A program made the position numbers and the translations under genes. A stretch of 64,000 nucleotides of DNA, taken from NCBI GenBank assembly GCA_015680905.1, contig CM027377.1:55201501-55265500 (forward strand), written 5' to 3'. Under the pieces are notes generated by a model that saw only the letters and a program-made list of their open reading frames with translations, was not told the origin of the DNA and did no database searches. Position 1 is the first letter of the stretch; each line of letters opens with the position of its first letter. This document shows, in pieces, positions 1-12,080 of this stretch. This stretch comes from Coptis chinensis. Its lineage: Eukaryota; Streptophyta; Magnoliopsida; Ranunculales; Ranunculaceae.

Positions 1-540
1 GAATTTGAGCTCGAGTTTGAAATTCTATTGCCTTATCAACTAGATAATCTTAGTTCAAGTGTCTCGATCACTACATTTATGTAATTATGTTGGTTCGTTT
101 CTCTTTTTTTCATTAGAAATATAATCTTTGATTGTAAGGAAGGGCTAAAGCTTTATCTTACATTGCAGGTGGATGACTATAGCTGAAATGGGTCAGTAAT
201 ATGGACAAGATTAAACATAATGGAGTTACTCTGACAATGACTATTCAAGCAATTAGTTAATTGGTTATGGATAGCAAAAACAACATCAGTTAGCAAATAA
301 TGCACAACATTCCAGTAAGTGAGTTTTTTGTTGTACTATATGGTATGTTATTTAAGAATTTTGTAGGATGAATCTGTTTGTTATTAAATATATATAGAAG
401 CTTCAAAAATTTGGGATGGAAAGCTTTTATCTGCAGTAGTAAGGGTTGCTAGTAAAGTGAAAAATGGGGACCTTTTTTAGGGCGACTAGTAGTAAGGGTA
501 GTTAAACTAAAACCGTGATCGTGTGCTCCTTTTATTACCT
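1..540. other. AT-rich flank upstream of the LINE
   Basis: No gene, RNA or clear repeat is visible. The last 100-150 bases may be the 5' UTR of the LINE that follows, because plant LINEs carry a leader of this size, but I could not fix the 5' end: no duplication of the sequence after the poly(A) tail is seen here, only similar TA-rich stretches. Confidence 0.5.
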
Positions 541-667
541 ATTTTAGTTAAAAATGCTTGTGTTTTCCCTCTCTTATCCAAACTAAACTAAAGTTTACTT
601 CCTTATATGGTAAAATCCTCCATTGCTTACAGTGAGAGTTCTCATAAGGAAGTAGATTTTGAATTTT

Positions 668-2250
668 ATGGCTTCTTCCACTAACCCTGGTAACACTAAC
701 CAAATGGCTTTGGTTCCTTTTGGTTTTGGTTATGCAAGACACCAAGTGAGTTTTATTGTACGTAGTGGTGTGGAATCATCTAGGCAAGGAGAAAGTAGAA
801 ACTAGCTGTGGCTTCCATCATTAATCCAGGACTAAGCTCTAGCACTCCAAACCAGGAGAGTGCTTGTGTGAACTCGTAGAGTTCTCTGTTTGGTAGAATG
901 GGCGCCCAGGAGTCTAATGTAGTCTTTAAGTCATTCTCCCCCATAATTATTGATGGAGTAGCCCAAGTTCCTGTTAAACTAGTTGAACAAGGGATTAAGT
1001 ACTGGGATGAGCACCTGGTGGGGTATTTTCTGGATAAAAGGTTGTCTTTCCTCACAGTAAAGGATGTGCTAGAGAAACGGTGGAAACTGAAAGGGTTGAT
1101 TGATATTACTACGGATAAAGATCTATTTTACATGAGTTTTATGAGTTCTGAAGATCAGCAAATGTTCTGGGAAAGTGGACCAGTGTTCATCGCGGGTAGG
1201 GTGTTTGTTATAAAGCCATGGTCAGTGGAGGCTGATAACTTTAGAAACGAGGTGGCCACTATTCCGATTTGGGTAAAGTTGTTGGACGTACCAAAGGAGA
1301 TGTGGACCTTTGAAGGTTTATCATATCTCGCGAGTTTGATTGGAGGGACTCCAAAGATCATGGATGATGCGACTGCTAAATGCAAAAGATTATCCTCTGC
1401 TCGATTTTGCATTTAATTCCCTATCAATCACAGTTACAAAGAATCTATTGAGATTAAAGCAGGAGCTCGAGAAATTGTCATCCCTCTAAGATACCCATGG
1501 AAGCCGCTATCCTGTGAAAAATGTAACTGTTTTGGGCATGTCACAAATCAATGTGGAGTAAGGACCACGAGGGTGTGGACACGAAGGAAAAATGGGCAAA
1601 CTAATGGTACAAGAGCTAGAAGAGAAGAGCCAACACAGAGGGTCACAGTGGGCACAGTTACTGGGCCGCAAAATGGGAACACCAGTGAACAGGGGGCAGT
1701 AGGAGAAGTATTACCAATTGTCAGTGTGGTTGATTCACATGAGAGTAGGCATCAAGTAGTTAGTGCTGGGGCATGTAGTGAACTCGAGGTGTTGAGGTCA
1801 AGTAGGAGTGAGCAATCACAGCGAGCATTGGAGGAACAGGATCATGAAGAGGTAGGTAACCATTAAGGTACTAGTATTCAACTTGTATCACCTGGAAGAG
1901 TCGAATGCTCCTTCCCAGAGAATACTACAAACCCATAGGAACTAGCACTTGTTGGAGTGCAAACACCCCCTATCCCTTTTTGCAGAACTAAACATCCGGC
2001 AGCTAGTGAGTTTATAGTTGCGAGAAATATCTTTGAGGAGTTGGCTGACATGGAAGATGATGACTTATCAGATGCAGAACCTAAGTTGTTCAGTGACAGC
2101 CAGCCCATCCCTAATCCGCTGAGTAGGATTATAGAAAGTTCATCAGCCCAAACTAGAGCACAAAAGAAAAAGAACACTGAACAGCAAACAACCTCTGGGA
2201 AGAGAGGTAGGGGCAGGGCCAAAGGTCGTGGTAAACGACGAGGTCACTAA
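668..2250 (+). pseudogene. LINE ORF1 (gag-like nucleic-acid-binding protein), broken
   Basis: The likely start is the ATG at 668 (MASSTNPGNTNQMAL). Stops and a frame change follow near 800-900. The best-preserved part, 940-1416, matches the DUF4283 region of plant LINE ORF1 proteins (VKDVLEKRWKL, then WSVEADNF and PIWVKLLDVP). After a stop at 1414 the frame resumes with a zinc knuckle, CEKCNCFGHVTNQC, at about 1516-1557. The C-terminus is basic and Gly/Arg-rich, ending RGKRRGH at 2250. In the family this protein packages the element RNA; here it is not translatable as one chain. Confidence 0.85.
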
Positions 2251-2289
2251 ACATTATTTTTTTTCCCAATGATAAGAGTGTGTAGTTAG

Positions 2290-5200
2290 AATGTAAGGGG
2301 GTTTTAAATGATACCACTAAAGTGAGGAATTTGAATAGGTTCCTTACGGATAACAGGATCAGTTGCATGGGTCTTTTGGAAATGAAGGTAAAGATGGAGA
2401 AGTATATCAATATTGCGGTCTGGTTTGCCTATCATGGGCAGTCTTACATAATTACTCGAGTGATGAACATGGAAGAGTATGGCTTACATGAGATACTAGT
2501 ATTTTGAATGTATAGAGAGAAGTGGAAGGAGCACAGTTCATCCACTGCAAGGTCACCAGTTTACAACACGGGTTTTGTTTCTCCTTAACTGTTATCTATG
2601 CGAGTAACAAAAGTCAAGATAGGCTTCTTTTGTGGGAAGAGTTAAAGGCGATAAGTGTGGGAACCCAAAGACCTTGGTGTGTGATGGGAGACTTTAACAA
2701 TGTTCTCTTTTCCTTTAAGAGGGTAAGTGACAGAGCTGTTCACCCAAGGGAAACTCTGCCTTTTGCAAGCTGCCTAAATGTAGCAGGTCTGTTTGATCAT
2801 GCAGCTTCTGGTAGCTTTTATACATGGAATAGTAGTGGCGATAGTATCAAGAAGTGGTCAAAGATCAATAGATGTCTGATAAATGCTACTTGGACTTATA
2901 TCCCTTTAGCAACAAAGGTTGAGTTTCTTACTCAAGGCCTTTTTGATCATTGCCCGGTGGTTATGACCTTTTTGGCGGTAGATAGAAGGCATCCTCCTTT
3001 TCGATTCTGTAATGTTTGAACTTTGCACTAGGATTTTGTGCCTACTGTTAAAATAAGATGGGATATAGCTGATCATGGGAGCCCTCCTTTCATGTTATCA
3101 CAAAAGCTCAAAAGTTTAAAAGGTTTGTTGAAGGGTTGGGCAAGATCTTTTTGAAATGACACTCAGAGGCTTGTGGCGGAAACAACTACAGAATTGAGAT
3201 AGATTCAAGAAAGACTTAACCAAAGCCCTCTAAATATTGCTCTTAGTGCGCAGGAGTACAATTTATGGGAGAAGTTGTGTCTCTTAATTAAATTAGAGGA
3301 AGCAGAGATGTACCATAAAACTGATATTGACTGGCTAAGCTTTGGGGATAAGTGTAGTGCGTTTTTCTTCAATACTCTAAAGGAGAAATAGACCATAAAC
3401 CATGTATGGAGTATCACTAATGTGCAAGGTACTAGTAGAGAAGGAAAAAATCCAGTGGCGGAAGCTTTCATAGAATATTACAAAGATTTGCTTGGGGTGA
3501 CTTCTTTGGCATACTGTGATACTAAATTTCTGAATGGTGTACAAGTGGCTGAGGTAAATTATGGTACTAGCCAGTTCTTAGTTGCCCTGATTAGTGATAC
3601 GGAGATCAAGGAAGCACTCTTTGAAATGGAAGATAATAAGGGCCCAGGTCTGGATGGATTTAGTGCTTGTTTTTTCAAGAAAAGTTGGGATACCGTTGGA
3701 GAGGATTTCATTAAAGCTATAAAGTACATCTTTAGCCATAAGTAGATTATAGGAGGTATAAACTCCACATTTTTTAAGATTATTCCTAAAATGAAAAATG
3801 CCACTCATGTTTCTTCTTTTTGGCCTATTGCATGTTGTAACATTGTGTATAAATGCATCTCCAAAGTACTAACAAACAGGATGAAGAGTTGTATTTCATC
3901 GTTGGTTTCATGCTCCCAATCTGCGTTTGTTCCTGGAAGATCTATTCAGGATAACCTTCTCTTGGCGCATGAGCTTCTGAGAGGCTACTCAAGGAAGAAT
4001 GGGCAGAAAAGATGTGCGATAAAGCTAGACATCCAAGAAGCCTATGATTCAGTTTCTTGGCAAGCACTTGAAGCTATCCTTTACAAGTTCAAGTTCCCTA
4101 AATTATTCATTGAATGGCTCAAGATGTGCTATGCTTCTCCTTTCTACTCGGTGGCAGTGAATGGGTCGCCAGAAGGATACTTTCAAGGGAAGAGAGGGCT
4201 TAGACAGGGGGACCCTGTGTCACCATACCTCTTTGTGCTTGTTATAGAAATCTTGAGTGCTCTTTTGCTTCAGGGACTATAGTCGAAAAGAATTTCAGCC
4301 CACTCAAAGTGTAAGAAGCTGCCCATATCTTACCTTTGCTTTGCGAATGATGTACTCCTGTTCTATAAAGGGAACATGGAATCCATTATGGCTATCAAGG
4401 ACATCTTGCTATCATTCTCTAAAGCTATAAGGCTCCATCTCAGTAATGTGAAGACAACTCTCCTAACTGGGAGTATGATTGAAGCGGAAGGGCTAGAATT
4501 AGCAGCGGCTATGAACATCTCTTTGGTAACCCCACTAGTAAATTATTTGGGATTACCTCTCACAGCTACTAGACATGGGATACGAGAATGTCTGCCACTC
4601 ATAGAGAAGATTACTGGTAGAATCTCAAACTGGAAGAATAAGGATTTGAACAGAGCGGGTAGAGTGCAACTTGTGAAGTCGGTACTCTCTTCATTCCAAA
4701 CCTATTGGGTAGCTACATTTGTTCTTCCGAGAACAGTTCTTGACAAAGTGGTGAAGATATGCAATAGGTTCATCTGGGCAAGACCGAGCATGGAACGGAA
4801 AATGTACCATGCAAGCCACTTTACACTCAGACTTGATAAAGAACAGGGTGGCCTTGGATTGGTGGATCCATGTGTTTGGAACAAAGATGCCTACTGTGGA
4901 TTGGTGGTGAAATTGGCCCAAAAAGTTGATTGTTTGTGGGTAAAGTGGGCTTGGGACAATCACATCAAACAAAAGCATTTTTGGACCATGAAAGCTCCAA
5001 ATGAGTGTTCATGGGTATGGAGAGGGATCATGACGAACTGAGAAACCACATGGAAGTATTTCAGACATATCATAGCCAATGGTAGTGGTACTAGTTTCTG
5101 GCACGACCCTTGGTGCTCTGGTCCCTTTTTTCTGAATTCTCTTGCTAAATCAACCCTTATGGAGGTAATGTCATTTGAGGCGCTAGTTAGTTCAGTGATT

Positions 5201-6448
5201 GAGAATGGGCACTGGGAAAGGCGTATTATGGATCTTCCTGAATGTGAAGTGAAGGAGTGGATTATGAACATGGAGATTAACTCATATTTACCAGAAGATC
5301 AAGTTGTTTGGACCTCATCGAGTTCAGGAAAGTATTCAGCTTCATCAGCCTATGATGTCCTCAAGCAGGTAAGAAGTAAAGTAAAGTGGTATAAGATTAT
5401 GTGGGGAAAGTTGTCTGTGCTGAAGCACTCGTTCATTGTATGGCAGTTGTTCTCTAATTCATTACCGACCCAGAACAGACTACGAGTGAAGAAAGTGATC
5501 AGAACCTCGCGATGTTGTTTATGTGATATGCAGGAAGAGAGTTTGGCACACCTTTTCTTTGACTGTTCATTCTCGAAACTGGTGTGGCAAAGTTTCCAAG
5601 AAGCGATGGGATTACCTGGGAGAGTGCACAACTCACATGATGAATGGTACTACATTATGTGCATCTGTAGGCCTAATTCTATGGCGTCTGAAGTGTTGAG
5701 GGCATTAACTTGTGCAGCTTTTCAAGCCATCTGGACCAAGAGGAATTGGAGACTAAAGCGAAAGCGATTCTTCATTGCTGATGCAGTCAGTTGTAAGGTG
5801 CTGAACAAGATGAAAGTCTACTTGGGGAAATCACTTGAAGAGGTAAAAGATGATATAGCTACTCGTACTATCCTATTACAGCTAGGAATCAGTGTGAATT
5901 TCCAACAGCGAGATGAACAGTGGGTGAAGTGGAAGGCAGCTGACGCGGACATGTTGACTTTTAATATAGATGGTTTATTGAAAAATGGAAGTGCAGGCTA
6001 TGGAGGAGCACTAAGGGATCGGAATGGTGATATCATCATGGCGTTTAGTGGGAACTCTTCACGAGGCTCAGTCATTCATTAAGAGTTACTCGGGATTCTT
6101 AAAGGCTTAGAAGGCATGACAACAAGGCAGTTGAAGAGAGTACAAGTGCAGTCTGACTCACATAGAGCGATTCAGGTATTGAACAAGAAGGAAGAACCTC
6201 CATGGTATGTTAGGAATCTTGTTGCTCAAAATGAGGCTGAGAAAGCGAAATATAAAGAGGTCATATTTCAACATGTCCTCAGGGAAGCGAATCAGGTGGC
6301 AGATTACTTGTCTAGAGTTAGTAGCAACTGTAGTACTCATAGAAATGCTTGTTGTAATCAATGTATGTACTTCATCTCCCCTATGGATCAAAAGCTTAGT
6401 GAACTGATCAAAGGGGATAAAAAAGGTAAGCTGTACTTGCGAATTTGA
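2290..6448 (+). pseudogene. LINE ORF2: endonuclease, reverse transcriptase, zf-RVT, RNase H; broken
   Basis: Domains in order: an AP endonuclease at about 2300-3019, with the GDFN motif near 2690 and an (S)DHCP-type end, FDHCPV, near 2943; reverse transcriptase at about 3422-4500, with KLDIQEAYDSV near 4022 and GLRQGDPVSPYLF near 4198; zf-RVT at about 5390-5610 (CCLCDMQEESLAHLFFDCS); and RNase H at about 5941-6330 (NIDGLLKNGSAGYGG, then QSDSHRAI). The polymerase active site, normally FADD, reads FAND near 4344, so a metal-binding Asp is lost. Stops interrupt the frame at 2505, 3017, 3743, 4280, 5039 and 6080. The family does target-primed reverse transcription; this copy is dead. Confidence 0.9.
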
Positions 6449-6488
6449 ATTAATAAAGGTTGGGGTCCCCTTAACCCCTAGTTGTTTC

Positions 6489-6502
6489 AAAAAAAAAAAA
6501 AA
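6489..6502 (+). other. LINE 3' poly(A) tail
   Basis: Fourteen uninterrupted A residues follow the ORF2 stop and a 40-nt 3' UTR. They mark the 3' end of the LINE insertion. Confidence 0.85.
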
Positions 6503-7033
6503 TCTATATATATATATCCAAACTTGGAACAAGTTGTTCTGAAAAAAATGCCCTAACTACAATGTCTTACCTTATTGAATTTAAGTTTCTTATGTTATGT
6601 TTTTTCTTGCAAATTTATTTATTTCACTATAATGATATATCATAATAATATTGGCATAGTAGTTATTGAAGTGATTATTATGATATAGGCGACATTGAGT
6701 GTTGTTTGTGCACCATTTTTTTTCCTATGGATATTTATTAAACTTTCTTATATCAGCACCCGTTCATAGGACGGGTTCAAAAACTAGTGGTGTGTACAAT
6801 ACAAGAAGATCATATATATATATAGAGTGACAATGTCAACTAAAAATTGAACACAAAAAGTCAAGGAAACCATATCCCATATGTAGAATAATCCAAGAAA
6901 AAACAATTAAGTATTTAACTAAGAAAAATGTGTTTTTTTTTTGTTGAAAGTTGAAACTGACTAATCCATTCAAAATCAAGAAATTAATGAAGAGTTCGTA
7001 CAGATTCTTCTTGACTCGATTAAACATACAGGG
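6503..7033. other. AT-rich spacer between LINE and MULE
   Basis: It contains no supported coding region. Its only structured part is the probable Helitron terminus at 6758-6788. TA repeats lie just after the LINE tail and near 6811-6826. Confidence 0.6.
6758..6788 (+). mobile_element. Probable Helitron 3' terminus (hairpin plus CTAG|T)
   Basis: A 6-bp stem, ACCCGT / ACGGGT (6758-6763 and 6771-6776, 7-nt loop), is followed by 7 nt and CTAG, then T. Helitrons end in a short GC-rich hairpin 10-12 nt before CTRR and insert between A and T, so the layout fits. No 5' TC end or RepHel gene was found, so this would be the end of a short non-autonomous copy or a fragment reaching back towards 6503. 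Confidence 0.5.
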
Positions 7034-7080
7034 AGCGACTCTAAAGGACACATTTTTTTTGTAATCACTCACAAGGACCG
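7034..7080 (+). repeat. MULE left terminal inverted repeat
   Basis: The sequence from GCGACTCTAAAGGACA to the AATCACTC block and ACAAGGACC aligns, at roughly 70 percent by eye, with the reverse complement of 17120-17166. The AATCACTC block is exact in both. Confidence 0.6.
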
Positions 7081-7085
7081 GGTAG

Positions 7086-7160
7086 ATGAAAGTTCAAGTT
7101 TACCCTTGGCGCAAAATAAGAATGGCTAAGGTAGATGAAAGGTCAAGTATACCCCTGAAG
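7086..7160 (+). repeat. Two direct subterminal repeats of about 24 bp
   Basis: GTAGATGAAAG(T/G)TCAAGT(T/A)TACCC occurs twice, near 7082 and 7131, just inside the left terminal repeat of the MULE. Subterminal direct repeats of this kind can be transposase-binding sites in MULEs; that role here is inferred. Confidence 0.5.
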
Positions 7161-7195
7161 AAAAAAAATAAATGGCCCGACCCAACCGAAACAAC

Positions 7196-7830
7196 CCGGT
7201 TATGAACATTGATTGTTCATACCCACAATAGCTATGAACATACCTATCCATGTATGAACAATAGCTATGAACATTGATTGTTCATACCAATTATGAACAT
7301 TAGCTACAAAAAATTAGTGTTCATACCTATTTGAGCTATGAATAAGTATTGTTCATACCTATCCATGGATGAACATTGATCCAGTTATAAACATTGATTT
7401 TTCATACCCATAATAGGTATGAACATTCATTGCTCATATCCAAAACATATATGAACAATAAATATTCATACCCAAAACAGATATGAACAATAAATGTTCA
7501 TACCCAAAATAGGTATGAACAATGATTGTTCATACCTATCTATGTATGAACAATAGCTATGAACATTGGTATGAACATTGATTGTTCATACCAATTATAA
7601 ACATTAGCTATGAACATTGATTGTCTCATTGTTCATACCCAAAACATATATGAACGATAAATGTTCATACCCAAAACAGATATGAACATTGATTGTTCAT
7701 ACCTATTGGAGCTATGAACACTCATTGTTCATACCTTTAAACAAGTATGAACAATAAATGTTCATAGCCCCAATTATGAACATCAGTTATGAAAAAGGAT
7801 ATAAATAATATGAACATTAGTTATAAATAA
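7196..7830. repeat. Palindrome array A (3' flank of the Ulp1-like gene)
   Basis: More than twenty copies of half-sites TATGAACA and TGTTCATA, mostly paired into palindromes of the form TATGAACAAT + 1 nt + ATTGTTCATA. They are separated by variable spacers such as CCCAAAACAGA or CCTATCCATG. Spacing and orientation are irregular. No open frame of note overlaps. Confidence 0.9.
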
Positions 7831-7885
7831 ACAGAATATAAATAATAATAATAATAAGAACACATTAAAAACACCAATATTTAAC

Positions 7886-8015
7886 TTTCATAAACAAAAT
7901 ATCATTGTGCACAAAAAAAGGTATCATTGTGCACAAAAAACACCACAAAATATCTAGAGTCGCTCCCTATTCATAAACAAAATATCATTGTGCACAAAAT
8001 GCACCACAAAATATA
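7886..8015 (+). repeat. Local duplication around a stray copy of the MULE terminus
   Basis: ATAAACAAAATATCATTGTG is repeated at about 7890 and 7971, and ATCATTGTGCACAAAA occurs a third time at about 7923. Between the copies, 7955-7968 (TAGAGTCGCTCCCT) is the exact reverse complement of 7030-7043 at the outer left end of the element. Confidence 0.6.
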
Positions 8016-8329
8016 TTGTTTTTTTCCTTCCTCACATTCATTCAGCAAAACATTCTCTTCCCTAAAATCTCACATTCATTCAGCAAACATTCCCTTTCTA
8101 AAATTTTCCTGAAAATCATGATCTTCTTTACTCCAGCTTCTCGACAAGTCTGAAAGCCTTCTGCATGCAATGTGAGGGCGCAACTTTTGTATTTCCTCTT
8201 CATTTATAAATTGATAGAAATCTATATGACCTTGTTCATACAAAATTTCCATCATTTTACAGACATGGAGGCCACAATCAACGCTGCAATTTAGAGAATA
8301 CACAATCAGTGCTAAAATATAAGGAATCA

Positions 8330-8645
8330 TTTTATTCATACGTATTGGAGTATAAACAAATATTGTTCATAGTTCCTATGGGTATGAACTATGATTGTTC
8401 ATAGCTATCTGATGCATGAAAAGTCATTGTTCATACCTATTGTATACCTAAATTTAGAGAGTACACAGTCAATTTAGAGAATACACAGTCAAATCACAAT
8501 CATTTCTAAATATGATGAATCATTGTATTCATACCTATCTGAGGCATGAACAACCAATGTTCATAGCTATCTAAGGTATGAACACTCATTGTTCATACCC
8601 AATAGGTATGAACAATCATAGTTCACACATGTAACACACGAGTAT
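8330..8645. repeat. Palindrome array B (intron before the catalytic-Cys exon)
   Basis: About eight half-site pairs of the TATGAACA/TGTTCATA type, some diverged (GCATGAACAACCAATGTTCA). The array lies between the exons ending at 9136 and starting at 8283. Confidence 0.8.
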
Positions 8646-9274
8646 AAATAAATAATTACCTATTGTTTTGTTGTGGACATTTTAGTGAAAGTATTCTTCC
8701 TTTATTACTAACAAGTGGATTTTCAAATCCCCCTTTCTGATAAGATTGTTTATTGACTCAACTAGTACATTCTTCTACAAAATTACAATAAGTTATTTCT
8801 TTATATTTTAACATAAAAAATTTTATGTAATTTAAGTGTTTATTGTCGAACTCACAAATTCTTTTGCAACTTCCAACCCTTTTTTTGTGTGCCTTAGGGA
8901 GTTGAAGTAATACCATCTTGCTTGTTGTCCCTCCACTAACTCCAACACAAGAAGAGTCTAATGATTGTCCGAATGAATTGGAATGGAAATGAATTTCAAA
9001 GAGAAGTCGATGCTCCTCAATATGGTTTCTAATCCTACTTCTTCCAACAATCTTTGTGTCAACAATTGTGTGAAATAATAAGAATGTGACAATAATAATA
9101 AATGAAACAATATTTTTTTGTAATAAAAAATTCACCTTAGAGTTTGCAAATACTAGACAAGTCTCTGCTTTTCCAGTCTTCCTTTGTTGAAGTTTTATCG
9201 CCCACCGGCCGATGACCTATTGAATGGATAAGTTTTTTTTTTTTTTAAATTGGCATCACATAAATAGCTTGTGA

Positions 9275-9560
9275 CTATAAACAAAGAATGTTCATAGTCC
9301 AATTGTGGTATGAACAATGAGTGTTCATAGCTACCAGATTCTTGGCAAGTTGCTCGAGTATGAACAATGATTATTCATACCCATTGCTGGAGTATGAACA
9401 ATGAGTGTTCATAGCTAAAGACTATGAACAATGATTGTTCATAGTCTAATTGTAGGTATGAACAATGAGTGTTCATAGCTAAAGACTATGAACAATAATT
9501 GTTCATAGCTAAAGACTATGAATAATAATTGTTCATAGTCCAATTGTGGTATGAATAAAA
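9275..9560. repeat. Palindrome array C (intron 9217-9565)
   Basis: At least eight close palindromes. Several begin with ACTATGAACAAT or GTATGAACAAT and end ATTGTTCATAG. The array fills nearly the whole intron defined by the GTAAAT donor at 9565 and the acceptor AG at 9217-9218. Confidence 0.9.
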
Positions 9561-10089
9561 TTTACCTGGTGATCAATTTCTCTATCAAAGAGAATATCTT
9601 CAACTAGAACACCTTGAATTTGTAATGTTCCATTTGACCAAGCAATAGCTCTTCAAAAACCATAAGAAATAACCATTAGTCAAACAAGATATTTACTCAA
9701 AATATTATTTTTTTGGTAACTTAAACTTACCCACTGTCTGCAATTTTGAAGAACGTATCAATGACTTCTCAATGGGTTTCTTCCAAACCCACATAGTATC
9801 GACACGTCTTTAGCTCAAGCAGAGGACGAACGGTACTGTCATCAACAAGAGTTTGCTTGCCAATGTCACCTTTCTTTTTCTCTTTTCGCCCATCTCCAGT
9901 GAAATCTTCGCCAATCACTTTACTTTTACTTTCTTTATTTTGCTTCACTTGGTTTACAAGTGAGCAAGGTTTCTTGGCTCCCTCAACATCCTTCTCCTCT
10001 TCTTTATCTGGAGGTGACAAGGTTAGGTGAAGATCAAATGATGGACCATCAAAGGGGTCTGCGACAATCTTACTTTGTTGAACTTCATC

Positions 10090-10385
10090 CGTAACTTCAA
10101 TTGTGACTTTGTCAGAATACCCCTACTGCACTTCAGCCAAGTGGATTGCATCCGTGACTTCATCATGATGCCCCTTCTGCACTTCTTTAGGTGGGTGAAC
10201 TTTATCCACTACTTCAGTTATGACTTTGTCAGAATGCCCATGCTGCACTTCAGCGTGGTTGACTGCATCAGTGACTTCATCAGGATGCCCCTGCTATACT
10301 TCTGCCTGGTTGATTGCATCCATGGCTTCATCATGATGCCCCTACTGCACTTCTTTAGGTGGGTCAACTTCATTTGTTACTTCAT
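10090..10385 (-). repeat. Coding tandem repeat in the Ulp1-like gene (51- and 66-bp units)
   Basis: Five units start with the same CACTTC(A/T) on the + strand: 51, 66, 51, 51 and a partial unit. Unit lengths are multiples of three, so they read as repeated peptide blocks AEVQ-GH-DEVTDAI, with the longer ones carrying HPPKEVQ. Two units have acquired stops. They follow a coiled-coil segment (10587-10400, rich in K, E and L). Confidence 0.75.
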
Positions 10386-10839
10386 TACGTTGTAATTCAA
10401 CCTCATCAGACATATCCATCTCTTGCTGCTCCTTTAACTTTTCAATTTCATCTCTGGAAGATATAATTTGCTTTTCAAGCTTGATAACCCTTTCCTTCAG
10501 TTCTTTGTTCTCCAGTTTTAATGCATCAATGTTTTCTGCAGTAGACTGGACTGTTACTTCATTATTTGTGATTAAATCACTATACATGTCATGAAGTAAA
10601 GTCTTTTCAGCCTCCGTTGCTGCTTCAGCATCAACAATAATCTAACTTGCAGCTATTTCTATTATTGGTGTCTTTCAAAATGCATCAAGCAAGATCTTCA
10701 AATTCCACCTTGCACACCTTGGGAATTTGGTTTCATGGTTCTCTACCTTCTTGATGATTACAAAGTGCTCACAAAACCAAAACTGCAACGCACGTGACAA
10801 AAGCCATATTAGTTCACACACCAATAAACCAAAATATTA

Positions 10840-11160
10840 AACCAATCAATGTTCATACCCTAATAATATATATGAACATTGGTTGTTCATACCCACTAAT
10901 AGCTATGAACATTGGTTATTCATATCCACCAATAGGTATGTATGAACATTGGTTGTTCATACCCACCAATAGCTATGAACATTGGTTGTTCATATCCACC
11001 AATAGGTATCCATATATGAACATTCATTGTTCATACCCACCAATAGATATGAACATTGAATGTTCATACCCATCATTAGCTATGAACATTGGTCATTCAT
11101 ACCCACCAATAGGTATCCATGTATGAACATTTATTGTTCATACCCACCAATTGTTATAAA
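10840..11160. repeat. Palindrome array D (intron 10783-11213)
   Basis: About ten palindromes of the form TATGAACATTGGTTGTTCATA, with spacer CCCACCAATAG. The regular spacing leaves an open frame on the + strand that translates only the repeat and is not a gene. Confidence 0.9.
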
Positions 11161-11879
11161 AACAGACAAACAACCATAAATTAAGGATATTGAGTTAAAT
11201 AAATATACCAAAAAATTATAGTGTATCCATTGATCGTTTGTTTTTTTGCTTCTTTGTATTCAATGGCAGCATCAATTAACTCCTTGTGTATGGCAGTTGG
11301 CCAAGAAAGGCTTCTAAGTGTATCCAAGCTGTCAACAACCTTGATCAATGGTCATGATGCTATGTAATTGGCATTGTTGAAAAAACATGTAACCAACATA
11401 AAAAGCGACATCAGCCTTGCAAAATCTTCAGTTGCATATTGCTCATCAGTGGTTACCAAAGTCCTCATTATGCCATCTTCAACATGAGAATTAGAATACC
11501 TGGTGTTGGCATCACCAAAGTACTTTTTAATGAAGTTGGTTTTCTTTTCATCATCTCCAACAGTTCTATTTAACTGAACCAAAGTATCTGTGATAGGCAG
11601 CCCAAACATGAGATTAACCTCCTCTACAGTTATCTTTACCATTTTTTTACCAATCTCAAATGCTTCCTCAGGTACTGATTTGAAATTGTCCAAGACATAG
11701 AATATTTCTTTGTTTGGCTTGAATTTGTTTCCTTCAACAATTCCACTGTTGTATAACTCATAAAACATAAACCAGAACGGTGTCTTATTCATTTCATCGA
11801 CATGCTTTTTTGGAATTTCCACTTCTTTGAGTTTTTGTACCAAACTTATCATGTGTGAGAAGGTACTTCGTAGCTACAC

Positions 11880-12080
11880 AGGTGCTACTGTGTTACCTTT
11901 AACATTCTCTTTCTCATCTTCCTCATCTTCCACCACCTTCCCTTTCCTAGTATGCTTGACCACAACCTTCCCTTTACTAGTTTTCTCTTCCACCAGCTTC
12001 CCTTTCCTAGTATTCTTGACCACAACCTTCCCTTTACTAGTTTTCTCTTCCAGCAACTTCCCTTTACTAGTATTCTTTGC
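11880..12080 (-). repeat. Lys-rich coding repeat (T-S/R-KGK blocks)
   Basis: Within the Ulp1-like gene the peptide block (N/K)T(R/S)KGK(L/V)(V/L)(E/V) is repeated six times in units of about 33 bp on the - strand, between a Lys/Arg-rich start (MEKKKKVDKSPMSRR) and an acidic EDEEDEKEN end. Such a basic tract could serve nuclear import or DNA binding; that is inference. Confidence 0.7.

Larger units (their letters stand above)
540..6502 (+). mobile_element. Plant L1-type LINE (non-LTR retrotransposon), degenerate
   Basis: The two-ORF layout is diagnostic: ORF1 with a DUF4283-like region and a CCHC knuckle, then ORF2 with apurinic endonuclease, reverse transcriptase, zf-RVT and RNase H domains, then a short 3' UTR and a 14-A tail at 6489-6502. 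Both ORFs have many stops and frameshifts, so it cannot move by itself. The 5' limit is approximate. It is probably an old, nearly full-length copy rather than a 5'-truncated one, because ORF1 starts with a plausible ATG. No target-site duplication could be matched. Confidence 0.9.

Noticed and set aside
385..6520. TATATATA on both sides of the LINE as a target-site duplication
   Set aside because: The matches are short and simple-sequence; no unique shared word was found.
7196..7830. Similarity of TGAACA...TGTTCA to steroid hormone response elements
   Set aside because: Those receptors are animal proteins; plants lack them, and the half-site spacing here differs. Chance similarity of an AT-rich palindrome.
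10794..11126. 110-codon + strand open frame
   Set aside because: It translates only the palindrome array and keeps its frame because of the repeat period; it lies in an intron of the - strand gene.
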